This document shows, piece after piece, positions 55,557 to 64,000 of a DNA stretch of 64,000 bases. Both the position numbers and the translations under genes were made by a program. The first letter of the stretch is position 1, and every line of letters begins with the position of its first letter. The notes under the pieces were generated by a model that searched no databases, was not told where the DNA came from, and worked only from the letters and a program-made list of their open reading frames with translations. Origin of the DNA: Ruegeria sp. R14_0 (GTDB taxonomy: Bacteria; Pseudomonadota; Alphaproteobacteria; Rhodobacterales; Rhodobacteraceae); assembly GCF_017743975.1 (NCBI RefSeq), contig NZ_JAGHRC010000011.1, forward strand, positions 62,001-126,000, given 5' to 3'.

Positions 55557-56867
55557 TTAGTTTTTCCGCTGCGTGCGCAGTTTGGCGAAATAGTCCAACC
55601 GCTTTTTCAACTCACGCTCAAAGCCGCGTTCAACAGGTTGATACAGTTCGGGGCGTTCCATGCCATCAGGGAAGTAGTTTTGACCGGAAAATCCGTCTTC
55701 GGCGTCGTGGTCATAGGCATATCCCGCACCATAACCCTGGTCCTTCATCAATGAGGTCGGCGCGTTCAAGATATGTTTCGGAGGCGGTTCGCTACCCGAC
55801 TGTTTGGCCAGCCGCATCGCCGCCTTGTAGCCCACGTACGCCCCGTTCGATTTCGGTGCCAAGGCCAGGTACACCAGCGCCTGCGCCAACGCCAACTCGC
55901 CTTCCGGACTGCCAAGCCGTTCATAGGTCTGCCACGACTGCAGGCAAATCGCCTGCGCCTGCGGATCGGCCAAACCAATGTCCTCGACCGCCATTCGCGT
56001 GATCCGTCGTGCCAGATAGCGTGGGTCTTCGCCGCCCGTCAGCATCCGTGCGAACCAATAAAGCGCGGCGTCCGGGTCTGACCCCCGTACGGATTTATGC
56101 AGGGCCGAGATCAGGTTGTAGTGCTCATCCCCCGACTTGTCGTATTTCGCAGCCCGGCGCATCAGTCGGGTCGAAAGCGCGTCGGGGTCCAGCGGCGCAT
56201 CAATCTTCCACGCGGCAACCTGTTCGATCAGGTTCAAAAGCGCCCTGCCATCGCCATCAGCCATTTCCTGCAGCGCTTCGCGGGCCGGTCCGGTCAAAGG
56301 CAGCGCCTGACCCAGTTCTTTCTCGGCGCGCTGTGTCAGGCGTTCGAGGTCAGAAAGGCTGAGGCGTTCCAGCACAAGAACCTGCGCCCGGCTCAGCACA
56401 GCGGCGTTCAACTCGAACGAGGGGTTCTCGGTCGTGGCCCCAACCAGCAGGATCGTTCCATCTTCCATATGCGGCAGGAACCCGTCCTGTTGGGCTTTGT
56501 TGAAGCGGTGGATTTCGTCCACGAACAGCAGCGTCCCCTGCCCGTTCTGCCGCCGAATCTTGGCGGCTTCAAAAACCTTTTTCAGGTCAGGAACACCGGT
56601 GAAAATCGCGCTGATCTGTACGAAATGCAGATCGGTTTCCTGCGCCAGCAGCCGCGCGATCGTGGTCTTGCCGACGCCCGGGGGCCCCCAGAACACCAAG
56701 CTGGACAGGCTGCCCGATGCAAGCATGACCCCCAGCGGCGCGTCCGGGCCCAGAACCTGCTCCTGTCCGATCACCTCGGCCAGCGACTGCGGCCGCAACC
56801 TGTCGGCCAGCGGGCGATGCGGGTTTGGCGCTGGCTCAGCGGACTGGGTATCGAACAGGTCGCTCAT
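55557..56867 (-). CDS. rarA: Replication-associated recombination protein RarA/MgsA
   Basis: 436 aa AAA+ ATPase that acts at stalled replication forks. Walker A is GPPGVGKTT, Walker B LFVDEIHRFNKAQQD, followed by the LVGATTENPSFELN sensor-1 block and a C-terminal tetramerisation region. It is 4 bases downstream of the degP-like gene. Confidence 0.95.
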   Translation of the reverse strand: MSDLFDTQSAEPAPNPHRPLADRLRPQSLAEVIGQEQVLGPDAPLGVMLASGSLSSLVFWGPPGVGKTTIARLLAQETDLHFVQISAIFTGVPDLKKVFEAAKIRRQNGQGTLLFVDEIHRFNKAQQDGFLPHMEDGTILLVGATTENPSFELNAAVLSRAQVLVLERLSLSDLERLTQRAEKELGQALPLTGPAREALQEMADGDGRALLNLIEQVAAWKIDAPLDPDALSTRLMRRAAKYDKSGDEHYNLISALHKSVRGSDPDAALYWFARMLTGGEDPRYLARRITRMAVEDIGLADPQAQAICLQSWQTYERLGSPEGELALAQALVYLALAPKSNGAYVGYKAAMRLAKQSGSEPPPKHILNAPTSLMKDQGYGAGYAYDHDAEDGFSGQNYFPDGMERPELYQPVERGFERELKKRLDYFAKLRTQRKN

Positions 56868-56871
56868 GATG

Positions 56872-58257
56872 CTACAGCCGGAATCGCAAGGATATCGCCT
56901 GCCCGGCCCTCAACACATCCAGGTTCACCCGCCGGCCGGGATCTGTCAGCGCGTCAACGACGTCGCTGGGGTGGTTCATCGCGGTGCCATTGATACTCTG
57001 CACCACGTCACCGGCCCGCAGCCCCGAACGTCCGCCATAACGGTTCGCATCAATCACAACGACACCGGTTTGTGAAAGTAACAAGCCCATCTGCGTGATG
57101 ATCGCCGGATTGATCCGAGAGACCTTGAGCCCAGGCATCACAGTGTCGTCGTCCAGCACGGTCTCATCCGCCGAAGGCGTTTCCGGGGCTTTGATCAGAG
57201 CCACCTCAACCTCGGCTTTATCTTCCCCCCTCAACCGGGTCAGAAGTGACGTGCCGCCGACCCCGGCCACCGACATGCGGAACTTCATCTCGGCGGGCGA
57301 GTTCACCTCGTCCCCATCCACATGGGTCACCACGTCGCCCACACGCAAACCGGCTTCGGCCAAGGGGCTCAGGTCATGTATGTCGGAAATCACAACGCCC
57401 ATGGGGATGGCCAGACCGAGGGATTCCGCGATGTCCGCGCTCATGTGCTGACCGGCCACACCGGCCCAGGGGCTTACAAAACTGTCATTCCCGGCCTTGG
57501 CCTGACGCAAGAACTCCGCCACGAGGTTGGCCGGGATGGCAAACCCAATACCATTGGACCCGCCGGAGCGCGTCAGAATCGAAGTGTTGATCCCGATCAG
57601 ATCACCATTCACGTCAATCAAAGCTCCACCGGAGTTGCCAGGGTTGATCGCGGCATCGGTTTGAATGAAATAGCCCCGTGCATTCCCTGTCGCCGTACCA
57701 GTCCGTGCCAGGCCGGAGATAATACCGGACGACACAGTCTGGCCCACTCCGAACGGGTTACCGATGGCCAGCGTCAACTCTCCCACCTGAACCTGATCCG
57801 AGTCTCGAAAACTCAAATGCGGTAGGTCCTGCGCCTCTTCCAGACGCAAAATCGCGATATCGCTTTCCTTGTCGCCCAGAACCACTTGCGCCGAAAACTC
57901 GCGTCGGTCCGTGGTCACCACACGGATTTCCGTCGCTGTACCGACCACGTGATAGTTGGAAACCACATAGCCATCCGCGGTCAGAATGACGCCCGATCCC
58001 AGTGAATTTTGCACCCGTTGGCGCGGCTCGGAAAAACCGCGGCCAAAGAAATCCTCGAAAAACGGGTCCGAGAAAAACGGATTGGCACGCCCCAGCCGAA
58101 CGATCTTGGCATAGATGTTGACCACAGCCGGGGATGCCTGTTTCACCACTGGGGCAAATCCCAGGCTAATCTCGGCCTGCGATGTCGGCACTTTGGTTTC
58201 GGCATGTGCTGATACAGCCAAGGCTGCCAACACTACTGAACAGAATAGTTTCCGCAT
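56872..58257 (-). CDS. Periplasmic serine protease, Do/DegP family
   Basis: 461 aa. The signal peptide (MRKLFCSVVLAALAVSAHA) is followed by a trypsin-like domain with His in YVVSNYHVVG, Asp in KESDIAIL and Ser in NPGNSGGAL, then two PDZ domains. It degrades or refolds misfolded envelope proteins. The ATG at 58257 is chosen for the signal peptide; a longer frame runs into upstream DNA. Confidence 0.92.
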   Translation of the reverse strand: MRKLFCSVVLAALAVSAHAETKVPTSQAEISLGFAPVVKQASPAVVNIYAKIVRLGRANPFFSDPFFEDFFGRGFSEPRQRVQNSLGSGVILTADGYVVSNYHVVGTATEIRVVTTDRREFSAQVVLGDKESDIAILRLEEAQDLPHLSFRDSDQVQVGELTLAIGNPFGVGQTVSSGIISGLARTGTATGNARGYFIQTDAAINPGNSGGALIDVNGDLIGINTSILTRSGGSNGIGFAIPANLVAEFLRQAKAGNDSFVSPWAGVAGQHMSADIAESLGLAIPMGVVISDIHDLSPLAEAGLRVGDVVTHVDGDEVNSPAEMKFRMSVAGVGGTSLLTRLRGEDKAEVEVALIKAPETPSADETVLDDDTVMPGLKVSRINPAIITQMGLLLSQTGVVVIDANRYGGRSGLRAGDVVQSINGTAMNHPSDVVDALTDPGRRVNLDVLRAGQAISLRFRL

Positions 58258-58322
58258 GATCCATCCGTCGATTAATCGCCCACCGGATATGCGACTACCG
58301 AGTGCGCAATGCAAGCGTCCGG

Positions 58323-59378
58323 TCAATCCAAAGGAGCGTGCAGGCGCGTTCCTTCGGTAATGATGCCCCCTCGCTGGCCGACCTTGATCGTGCCGTAGCG
58401 CTGCTTGAAAACCTCAGGGAGTTCCCGGTCCCCTTGCGGCGAAAGCCAAAGCCTCAGCAAGTGCCGCCGTTCCGCCGGGTCTGGCCAGTCCACAAAACCG
58501 GTGCGGTCGTGCAGTTGCGAGTGATTGTAGACGAACTGCATATCGCCGGGCTGCAGTCTCATGGTCAGACACAGGTCAGGATCATTGGCCAGCGCGTCGA
58601 ACCGATCCAGAGCCTCAATATGCTCGGGCGTCAGCCGCATGGCCGCAGGAAACCGTTGGGCGCTGTCGATGTATTGTCGTTGATAAAACACCGTCAGCTT
58701 GCCGTCATGCCAGCTGAACGGTGGAATCGTCATAAAGGGATCCATCCCCTCTGGGATCTCCCCGCGCCTGTCGGTAGCAATCGGGTCGAATAATCGTTCC
58801 AACAGTTCCGGGCTCTCAGCCCGCATCCGGTTGTAGATCGTCTCGGCACTGACTAGCAACGAGTCGCCGCCTTCTTTAGCCTCACGCAGGCACAAAAGAC
58901 CGACGATGTCGGCACTGTCGGTATGGAATGTTTGACGCTCATGCGTCTGGTAAATGCGCGTGTTCGGATCGTTGGCGTCAGCACCGATATCCCTGACATG
59001 GCCGAGAATGTGGCCCTGCGCGTTCTGTGACCGGGCCGAACCCAAATGCGCACCCACCCCGCAGAAGACTGTTGCAGCCATCTCTTGCGAATAGTCCTGA
59101 ACCGGAAGGCCACGGATCACTTCGAAACCGATCCCGTCGATCAGCTTTTCGCGCAAATCCGCCAAATGTTGGTCGAATTGGCGAAGCGGAAAGTCCGCTT
59201 TTGTGATCTCGCCAATATCGCGCCCGAGGCTTAGGAAATGTTGCGCCGCCTGCTCAAGATCGGCGACTTCAGCGGGGGTGAGATCAATGATCCACTCGCC
59301 CTCACGTTCGCGCATGTCTCGTCCGGTCCATACAGACGGGCCAGTGAGTTCGTTTGGTACTTCTGCAAGACTTGCCAT
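58323..59378 (-). CDS. TauD/TfdA-family Fe(II)/2-oxoglutarate dioxygenase
   Basis: 351 aa. The iron ligands are H and D in FHTDSADIV and a distal H in YNHSQLHDR; the 2-oxoglutarate arginine is in RHLLRLW. The substrate is unknown. The start at 59378 (MASLAEV) is the likely start; the extended frame upstream is Arg-rich and not conserved-looking. It lies between rplQ and degP. Confidence 0.85.
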   Translation of the reverse strand: MASLAEVPNELTGPSVWTGRDMREREGEWIIDLTPAEVADLEQAAQHFLSLGRDIGEITKADFPLRQFDQHLADLREKLIDGIGFEVIRGLPVQDYSQEMAATVFCGVGAHLGSARSQNAQGHILGHVRDIGADANDPNTRIYQTHERQTFHTDSADIVGLLCLREAKEGGDSLLVSAETIYNRMRAESPELLERLFDPIATDRRGEIPEGMDPFMTIPPFSWHDGKLTVFYQRQYIDSAQRFPAAMRLTPEHIEALDRFDALANDPDLCLTMRLQPGDMQFVYNHSQLHDRTGFVDWPDPAERRHLLRLWLSPQGDRELPEVFKQRYGTIKVGQRGGIITEGTRLHAPLD

Positions 59379-59478
59379 TCCGCGTCCTCCACGCTCACCC
59401 CTCAGCGTGGTGCGCGATCGGCCCGGTTTCTTCAACAGAAATCACCGCAAATGCTCTGATTGCGACATGCGCAGGCAC

Positions 59479-59510
59479 AAAAAAACCCCCGCGTCCGGGA
59501 CGCAGGGGTT
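59479..59510 (-). terminator. Rho-independent terminator after rplQ
   Basis: On the minus strand a CCCCTGCGTCC / ACGCGGGGG stem with a tight loop is followed by seven or more T. It ends the ribosomal alpha operon. Confidence 0.9.
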
Positions 59511-59532
59511 CAGTTCAGAAAGCAGGGCTTTC

Positions 59533-59955
59533 TTATTCTTCGTCTGCTGCCTCTTCGGCGGCAACGCGGGCTTTGTCGGCCGCGCCTTTGGCGTCGACGT
59601 CACGATCAACGAATTCGATGATCGCCATCGGAGCCATGTCGCCATAGCGGAAGCCAGCTTTCAGGATACGGACGTAACCGCCCTGACGCTCGGCGTAGCG
59701 AGGGCCCAGAACTTCGAACAGTTTCGCGACGTCTTTGTCTTCTTTCAGCTGCGATGCGGCCTGACGGCGGGCGTGCAGGTCGCCGCGCTTGCCCAGAGTG
59801 ACCAGCTTTTCGATGATCGGGCGCAGTTCTTTTGCCTTCGGCAGAGTTGTTTTGATTTGCTCATGCTCGATGAGCGAGCCAGCCATGTTCGCAAACAGAG
59901 CCTTGCGGTGCTCATGAGTACGGTTCAGGCGGCGGTAACCACGTGCGTGACGCAT
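59533..59955 (-). CDS. rplQ: 50S ribosomal protein L17
   Basis: 140 aa. The N-terminal core begins [20 protein letters not shown], followed by the [19 protein letters not shown] region; both are L17 signatures. An acidic/alanine-rich tail is normal for alphaproteobacteria. Last gene of the alpha operon, followed by a terminator. Confidence 0.97.
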   Translation of the reverse strand: MRHARGYRRLNRTHEHRKALFANMAGSLIEHEQIKTTLPKAKELRPIIEKLVTLGKRGDLHARRQAASQLKEDKDVAKLFEVLGPRYAERQGGYVRILKAGFRYGDMAPMAIIEFVDRDVDAKGAADKARVAAEEAADEE

Positions 59956-60072
59956 TTTCTAGTTCCTTCTAAAGGTTTTGCTTTGTCTGGCCGGCGATGC
60001 GTGTCACCGGCTCTCCTTGGGGCGGAAGTGCCCATTTGGTCCCCGGCAGCCCGGGCATTTATGAAGACGCGC

Positions 60073-61089
60073 TTAGAACGCGTCTTCGAATTTCTTGGCC
60101 AGATCTTCGATGTTGTCGGGCGGCCAGTCCTCGACATCCATGCCGAGGTGCAGACCCATGCCAGACAGCACTTCTTTGATCTCGTTCAGCGACTTGCGGC
60201 CGAAGTTCGGAGTGCGCAGCATCTCGGCTTCGGTTTTCTGGATCAGGTCGCCGATGTAAACGATGTTGTCGTTCTTCAGGCAGTTTGCCGAACGGACCGA
60301 CAGTTCCAGCTCGTCCACTTTCTTCAGCAGCAGCGGGTTGAATTCCAGACCATCGTCCTCGTCCTGGCGGCCAGCGGCCTCAGGCTCGTCGAAGTTGACG
60401 AAGATCGACAGCTGGTCCTGCAGAATACGAGCGGCGAAGGCCAGCGCGTCTTCCGGAGTGATCGAACCATCGGTTTCGATCTTCAGAGTCAGCTTGTCAT
60501 AGTCCAGAACCTGGCCTTCACGGGTCGGTTGCACGTCATAGGCAACTTTTTTGACCGGCGAATAGATCGCGTCGATCGGGATCAGGCCGATGGGCGCGTC
60601 TTCCGGCTTGTTCTTTTCAGCCGAGACGTAGCCTTTGCCGGTGTTGACGGTCAGTTCCATGAACAGATCAGCACCATCGTCCAGGTGGCAGATGACGTGG
60701 TCGCGGTTCAGAACCTCGATGCCGGCGCTTTCGCTGATGTCGCCAGCGGTGACGACTGCGGGGCCTTTGGCATTGATCGACAGACGCTTGGGGCCTTCGA
60801 CTTCCATGCGCAGGGCAACCTGCTTGAGGTTCAGGATGATGTCGGTGACGTCCTCACGAACGCCTGCGACGCTCGAGAACTCGTGCAATACATTGTCGAT
60901 CTGAACGCTGGTGATGGCCGCGCCTTGCAGCGAGCTCATCAGAACGCGGCGCAGCGCGTTGCCCAGGGTCAGACCAAAGCCACGCTCCAGCGGTTCAGCA
61001 ACCAGGGTTGCCTGACGTGCGGGATCGTTGCCCGGCTTGCCGTCCAGCTGGGTCGGCTTGATCAATTCTGCCCAATTCTTGTGGATCAT
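60073..61089 (-). CDS. rpoA: RNA polymerase alpha subunit
   Basis: 338 aa. The N-terminal assembly domain ([17 protein letters not shown]) and the C-terminal promoter-contact domain ([13 protein letters not shown]...[12 protein letters not shown]) are both intact. The ATG at 61089 (MIHKNW) is chosen over an upstream frame. 114 bases after rpsK. Confidence 0.98.
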   Translation of the reverse strand: MIHKNWAELIKPTQLDGKPGNDPARQATLVAEPLERGFGLTLGNALRRVLMSSLQGAAITSVQIDNVLHEFSSVAGVREDVTDIILNLKQVALRMEVEGPKRLSINAKGPAVVTAGDISESAGIEVLNRDHVICHLDDGADLFMELTVNTGKGYVSAEKNKPEDAPIGLIPIDAIYSPVKKVAYDVQPTREGQVLDYDKLTLKIETDGSITPEDALAFAARILQDQLSIFVNFDEPEAAGRQDEDDGLEFNPLLLKKVDELELSVRSANCLKNDNIVYIGDLIQKTEAEMLRTPNFGRKSLNEIKEVLSGMGLHLGMDVEDWPPDNIEDLAKKFEDAF

Positions 61090-61203
61090 GTAATCCCTCC
61101 ATTCCTGTCCGCGCCCCATGACCAACAAGGTGCAGACGCCCGAGGTTTAAAATGACGTGCTGGGGCCGTGCGAAAACACAGCCCCAGCTCAATTCAAAAT
61201 CGC

Positions 61204-61593
61204 TTAGACGCGGCGACGCTTCGGTGGGCGGCAGCCATTGTGAGCAATCGGAGTCACGTCGCGGATCGACGTGATGTTGAAGCCCACTGCAGCCAGCGCG
61301 CGCAGAGCCGATTCACGACCCGAACCGGGGCCCTGAACTTCGACTTCCAGCGTCTTGACGCCGTGTTCCTGCGCCTTTTTGCCTGCATCTTCTGCAGCCA
61401 TCTGAGCGGCGTAGGGTGTCGATTTCCGCGACCCTTTGAAGCCCATGGTACCGGCAGACGACCACGAGATGGCGTTGCCCTGTACGTCCGAGATCAGGAT
61501 CTTGGTGTTGTTGAAGGTCGAGTTCACATGGGCGACGCCCGATGCGATGTTCTTACGCTCTTTGCGCTTAACGCGAGTCTTATCACGTGCCAT
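61204..61593 (-). CDS. rpsK: 30S ribosomal protein S11
   Basis: 129 aa. NASTRUCTURAL blocks of S11 are visible: [27 protein letters not shown] and the C-terminal [13 protein letters not shown]-like end ([15 protein letters not shown]). Small-subunit platform protein. 15 bases after rpsM. Confidence 0.97.
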   Translation of the reverse strand: MARDKTRVKRKERKNIASGVAHVNSTFNNTKILISDVQGNAISWSSAGTMGFKGSRKSTPYAAQMAAEDAGKKAQEHGVKTLEVEVQGPGSGRESALRALAAVGFNITSIRDVTPIAHNGCRPPKRRRV

Positions 61594-61608
61594 CAGTCAG
61601 ACCCTCCC

Positions 61609-61977
61609 TTATTTCTTCTTACCGGCAATGGCCTTTGCAGGGCCTTTGCGGGTACGAGCATTGGTGTGGGTACGCTGACCGCGAACCGGCAGGTTGCGGC
61701 GGTGACGCAGACCGCGATAGCAGCCCAGGTCCATCAGGCGCTTGACGTTCATCTGAACTTCACGACGCAGGTCACCTTCAACGGTGAAGTTTTCGTCGAT
61801 GTATTCGCGAATTTTCAGAACTTCGGCGTCGGACAGTTCGTTGACGCGACGGGTCGCTTCAATGCCCACGGCTTCGCAGATCGCTTTGGCCGAGGTATTT
61901 CCGATACCGGTGATATATGTGAGGGCGATAGGTACCCGCTTTGCAGTCGGGATGTTTACGCCGGCAATACGTGCCAC
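61609..61977 (-). CDS. rpsM: 30S ribosomal protein S13
   Basis: 122 aa. Starts [19 protein letters not shown] and carries the [19 protein letters not shown] signature. It contacts tRNA and the large subunit. First gene of the rpsM-rpsK-rpoA-rplQ group. Confidence 0.97.
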   Translation of the reverse strand: MARIAGVNIPTAKRVPIALTYITGIGNTSAKAICEAVGIEATRRVNELSDAEVLKIREYIDENFTVEGDLRREVQMNVKRLMDLGCYRGLRHRRNLPVRGQRTHTNARTRKGPAKAIAGKKK

Positions 61978-62152
61978 GTGTCACTTTCCTTTTTTGTTGC
62001 GGTTCCGTAGCTCCGGAACCTTTTTTCACAACACTTGATCGTGGCAGTGACGCCAGAGGATCCAGCATTTGTACGAGGTAGTAAATGCGCGCACGACGAA
62101 TCCCGCACGCAATTGTGATTCCCATAGGGATGTGGGTCGATATGGGGTTTTG

Positions 62153-62172
62153 AAGGGGCCGTCAAGCCCCTT
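62153..62172 (-). terminator. Stem-loop after adk
   Basis: A 7-base stem AAGGGGC / GCCCCTT with a 6-base loop begins 7 bases beyond the adk stop, in the gap before rpsM. On the coding strand it is followed only by CAAAAC, so it may be partial termination or processing. Confidence 0.45.
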
Positions 62173-62179
62173 GTTTCAA

Positions 62180-62755
62180 TCAGGCCAGAACGGCCTCGAT
62201 CGAGGCGGTGACGTCACCGATATCCGCGAGACCGTCCACCGGGCGCAGACCGCCCTTGGCGTGGTAATATCCGATCAGCGGCGAGGTCTTTTTGTAGTAT
62301 TCCATCAGACGAATGCGCACGCTTTCTTCGTTGTCGTCAGCGCGTACAGGCTGACCAGCTGCGCGAGCCTCTTCCGCGCGGTTGACGATGCGCTGAACCA
62401 GCGTTTCGTCATCCACCTGAAGTTCGACGACGAAATCCAGGTGCTCGCCTTTTTCCGCCAGCAACTCTCCCAGCGCATCGGCTTGCGCCAATGTGCGGGG
62501 GAAGCCGTCAAAGATGAAACCGCCTTCGGCGCCCTGCTCCAGCTTTTCGCGGATCAGGCCGATCACGATCTCATCGGTAACCAATTCGCCCTTTGCCATC
62601 ACCTCGGCCACGCGGTTGCCCATTTCGGTGCCGCTATCCTTGGCTTCGCGCAGCATGTCTCCGGTACTCAGCTGTACCATGCCACGCGTTTCAACCAGAT
62701 GACGCGCTTGCGTTCCTTTGCCCGCACCCGGCGGGCCCAATAAAATGATATTCAT
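62180..62755 (-). CDS. adk: Adenylate kinase
   Basis: 191 aa, the short form without the LID zinc insertion. P-loop [11 protein letters not shown], then [14 protein letters not shown]. It interconverts ATP + AMP and 2 ADP. The start overlaps the secY stop (ATGA), the standard secY-adk arrangement. Confidence 0.97.
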   Translation of the reverse strand: MNIILLGPPGAGKGTQARHLVETRGMVQLSTGDMLREAKDSGTEMGNRVAEVMAKGELVTDEIVIGLIREKLEQGAEGGFIFDGFPRTLAQADALGELLAEKGEHLDFVVELQVDDETLVQRIVNRAEEARAAGQPVRADDNEESVRIRLMEYYKKTSPLIGYYHAKGGLRPVDGLADIGDVTASIEAVLA

Positions 62756-64000
62756 CGACGAGCGGGTCCCTTCCTGCCGCGTTTCTTGCCTTTACCGCGC
62801 AGTTGGGACTTTTCGATAAGCCCTTCGTATTGATGCGCCAGCAGATGGCTCTGAACCTGTTGTATCGTGTCCATGGTCACAGAGACGATAATCAGAACCG
62901 AGGTGCCGCCGAAATAGAACGGGATGGCGAACTGGTTCCGCAGAATTTCGGGCAGCAGACAAACCGCTGTCAGATAGACCGAGCCCAGAACCAACACGCG
63001 GTTGACCACGTATTCCAGGTATTCGGCGGTCTTCTTGCCTGGGCGAATGCCGGGCACAAAACCATTCTGCTTTTTCAGGTTATCCGCAACGTCGTCCGGT
63101 TTGAACGATACGTTGAACGTGTAGAAGTAGGCGAAGAACACGATCATGCTTGCGAAAAACAGCAGGTACAGTGGCTGTCCGGGGCCAAAGTTGGCCAGCA
63201 ACCACGACATGATCGGCCCATTGGTCGCGCCCGACGAGAAGGTCGAGATCGTAACCGGCAACAGCAGCAATGAGCTCGCAAAGATCGCGGGGATCACGCC
63301 CGCCGGGTTCACTTTGACCGGCAGGTGGCTGGAGCCGCCCTCATAAACCTTCATACCGGCCTGACGGCGCGGGTATTGGATGTGGATCTTGCGCAGCGCG
63401 CGTTCCATGAACACCACGAACGTGATGACCGCAATAACCATCACAATCACACCGATGATCACGGCCGGGCTGATTGCTCCCGAACGGCCCGAAGCAAAGA
63501 ACTGGGCCAGAGCGGCCGGAACCTCGGCAATAATGCCGACGAAGATGATCAGCGAGATACCGTTGCCGATGCCGCGTGCGGTGATCTGTTCACCCAGCCA
63601 CATCAGGAACATCGTACCACCGACCAGAGTGATCATGGTCGACATACGGAAGAACATGCCCGGATCGGTCGCCAGATCGCCCGATTCCAGGGAAACGGCC
63701 AGGCCATAGGCCTGAACGGTGGCCAAAGCCACGGTGCCGAAACGGGTATACTGGTTGATCTTCTTGCGCCCCTGCTCGCCCTCTTTCTTGAGCTGTTCGA
63801 GCGCGGGAACCATGGATGTCAGCAGCTGCACGATGATCGAGGCCGAAATGTAAGGCATGATGCCAAGGGCAAAGATACCCATCCGCCCTAGCGCCCCGCC
63901 GGTGAACATCGAAACCATGCCGCCGATGCCCTGCCCCGCCTGCTCCATGAACTCGCGCAGTGCTTGGCCGTCGATGCCCGGAACCGGAATGAAGGTGCCC
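62752..64000 (-). CDS. secY: Preprotein translocase subunit SecY (5' end beyond window)
   Basis: Partial: 415 residues are present and the frame stays open to the window edge. The visible part starts at [11 protein letters not shown], just after the first membrane helix, and includes the [21 protein letters not shown] helix, the later pore helices and the basic C-terminal tail [12 protein letters not shown]. SecY forms the Sec channel. Confidence 0.97.
   Translation of the reverse strand, partial: GTFIPVPGIDGQALREFMEQAGQGIGGMVSMFTGGALGRMGIFALGIMPYISASIIVQLLTSMVPALEQLKKEGEQGRKKINQYTRFGTVALATVQAYGLAVSLESGDLATDPGMFFRMSTMITLVGGTMFLMWLGEQITARGIGNGISLIIFVGIIAEVPAALAQFFASGRSGAISPAVIIGVIVMVIAVITFVVFMERALRKIHIQYPRRQAGMKVYEGGSSHLPVKVNPAGVIPAIFASSLLLLPVTISTFSSGATNGPIMSWLLANFGPGQPLYLLFFASMIVFFAYFYTFNVSFKPDDVADNLKKQNGFVPGIRPGKKTAEYLEYVVNRVLVLGSVYLTAVCLLPEILRNQFAIPFYFGGTSVLIIVSVTMDTIQQVQSHLLAHQYEGLIEKSQLRGKGKKRGRKGPARR

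Noticed and set aside
59203-61155. 650-codon plus-strand open frame
   Set aside because: It runs antisense to rplQ, rpoA and the dioxygenase gene. Its composition is an artefact of GC-rich coding on the other strand.

Overview
The window looks like a chromosomal segment of a marine alphaproteobacterium of the Roseobacter group (Rhodobacterales, Ruegeria/Phaeobacter-like). This is inferred from GC-rich codon use in the core genes, the rpmH-rnpA-yidD-yidC order, the general L-amino-acid transporter aapJQMP, the degP-rarA/rluC/ATP12 block, and the secY-adk-rpsM-rpsK-rpoA-rplQ ribosomal cluster. Species cannot be fixed from sequence reading alone.

Region 1 (1-15.9 kb) handles methylated or osmolyte-like compounds. 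A folate-dependent GcvT-family methyltransferase precedes a three-gene OpuA-type ABC importer for a betaine/TMAO-like quaternary solute. A five-gene minus-strand operon follows: two paralogous acyl-CoA ligases, two crotonases and an aldehyde dehydrogenase. It is divergent from a LysR regulator. A second GcvT/DmdA-like gene follows, linked to a GlxA/GbdR-type AraC regulator and divergent from a second LysR gene. Together these suggest import, CoA activation, side-chain breakdown and demethylation, with an unknown substrate.

Region 2 (about 15.9-31.0 kb) is accessory DNA. It starts with a complete Tn7-like transposition operon (tnsA-tnsB-tniB-tniQ, all start/stop overlapping, catalytic residues present) and a small extra gene after tniQ. 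Next comes a regulatory module: a Ner/Nlp-type repressor divergent from an unknown HTH protein. It is followed by visibly more AT-rich defence-like cargo: an Apea-type HEPN protein, a divergent small protein with a HEPN-like motif, an Mrr-nuclease/STAND-NTPase fusion, and an OLD-family ATPase-Toprim nuclease. The island runs up to the 3' end of a tRNA-Arg(ACG) gene. No integrase, cas gene or CRISPR array was seen. The transposon ends could not be placed by eye.

Region 3 (31-64 kb) is mostly conserved housekeeping. It has a three-gene operon (TVP38-like membrane protein, mercuric-reductase-like flavoprotein, histidine kinase) upstream of the tRNA. Then come rpmH-rnpA-yidD, aidB, ttcA, an EAL phosphodiesterase, the coupled run yidC-MOSC-engB-small DUF2946-like protein, a PepSY membrane protein, argB, a ferredoxin-like protein with a SixA-like phosphatase, aapPMQJ, ATP12-HAD-rluC, a crotonase, rarA, degP, a TauD-like dioxygenase, and finally rplQ-rpoA-rpsK-rpsM-adk-secY, with secY running off the right edge.

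The most unusual part is 16-30.3 kb: a Tn7-like transposition module next to a multi-gene anti-phage-like cluster, whose OLD + Mrr-STAND pair and two oppositely oriented HEPN-motif genes are the best candidates for an undescribed system.
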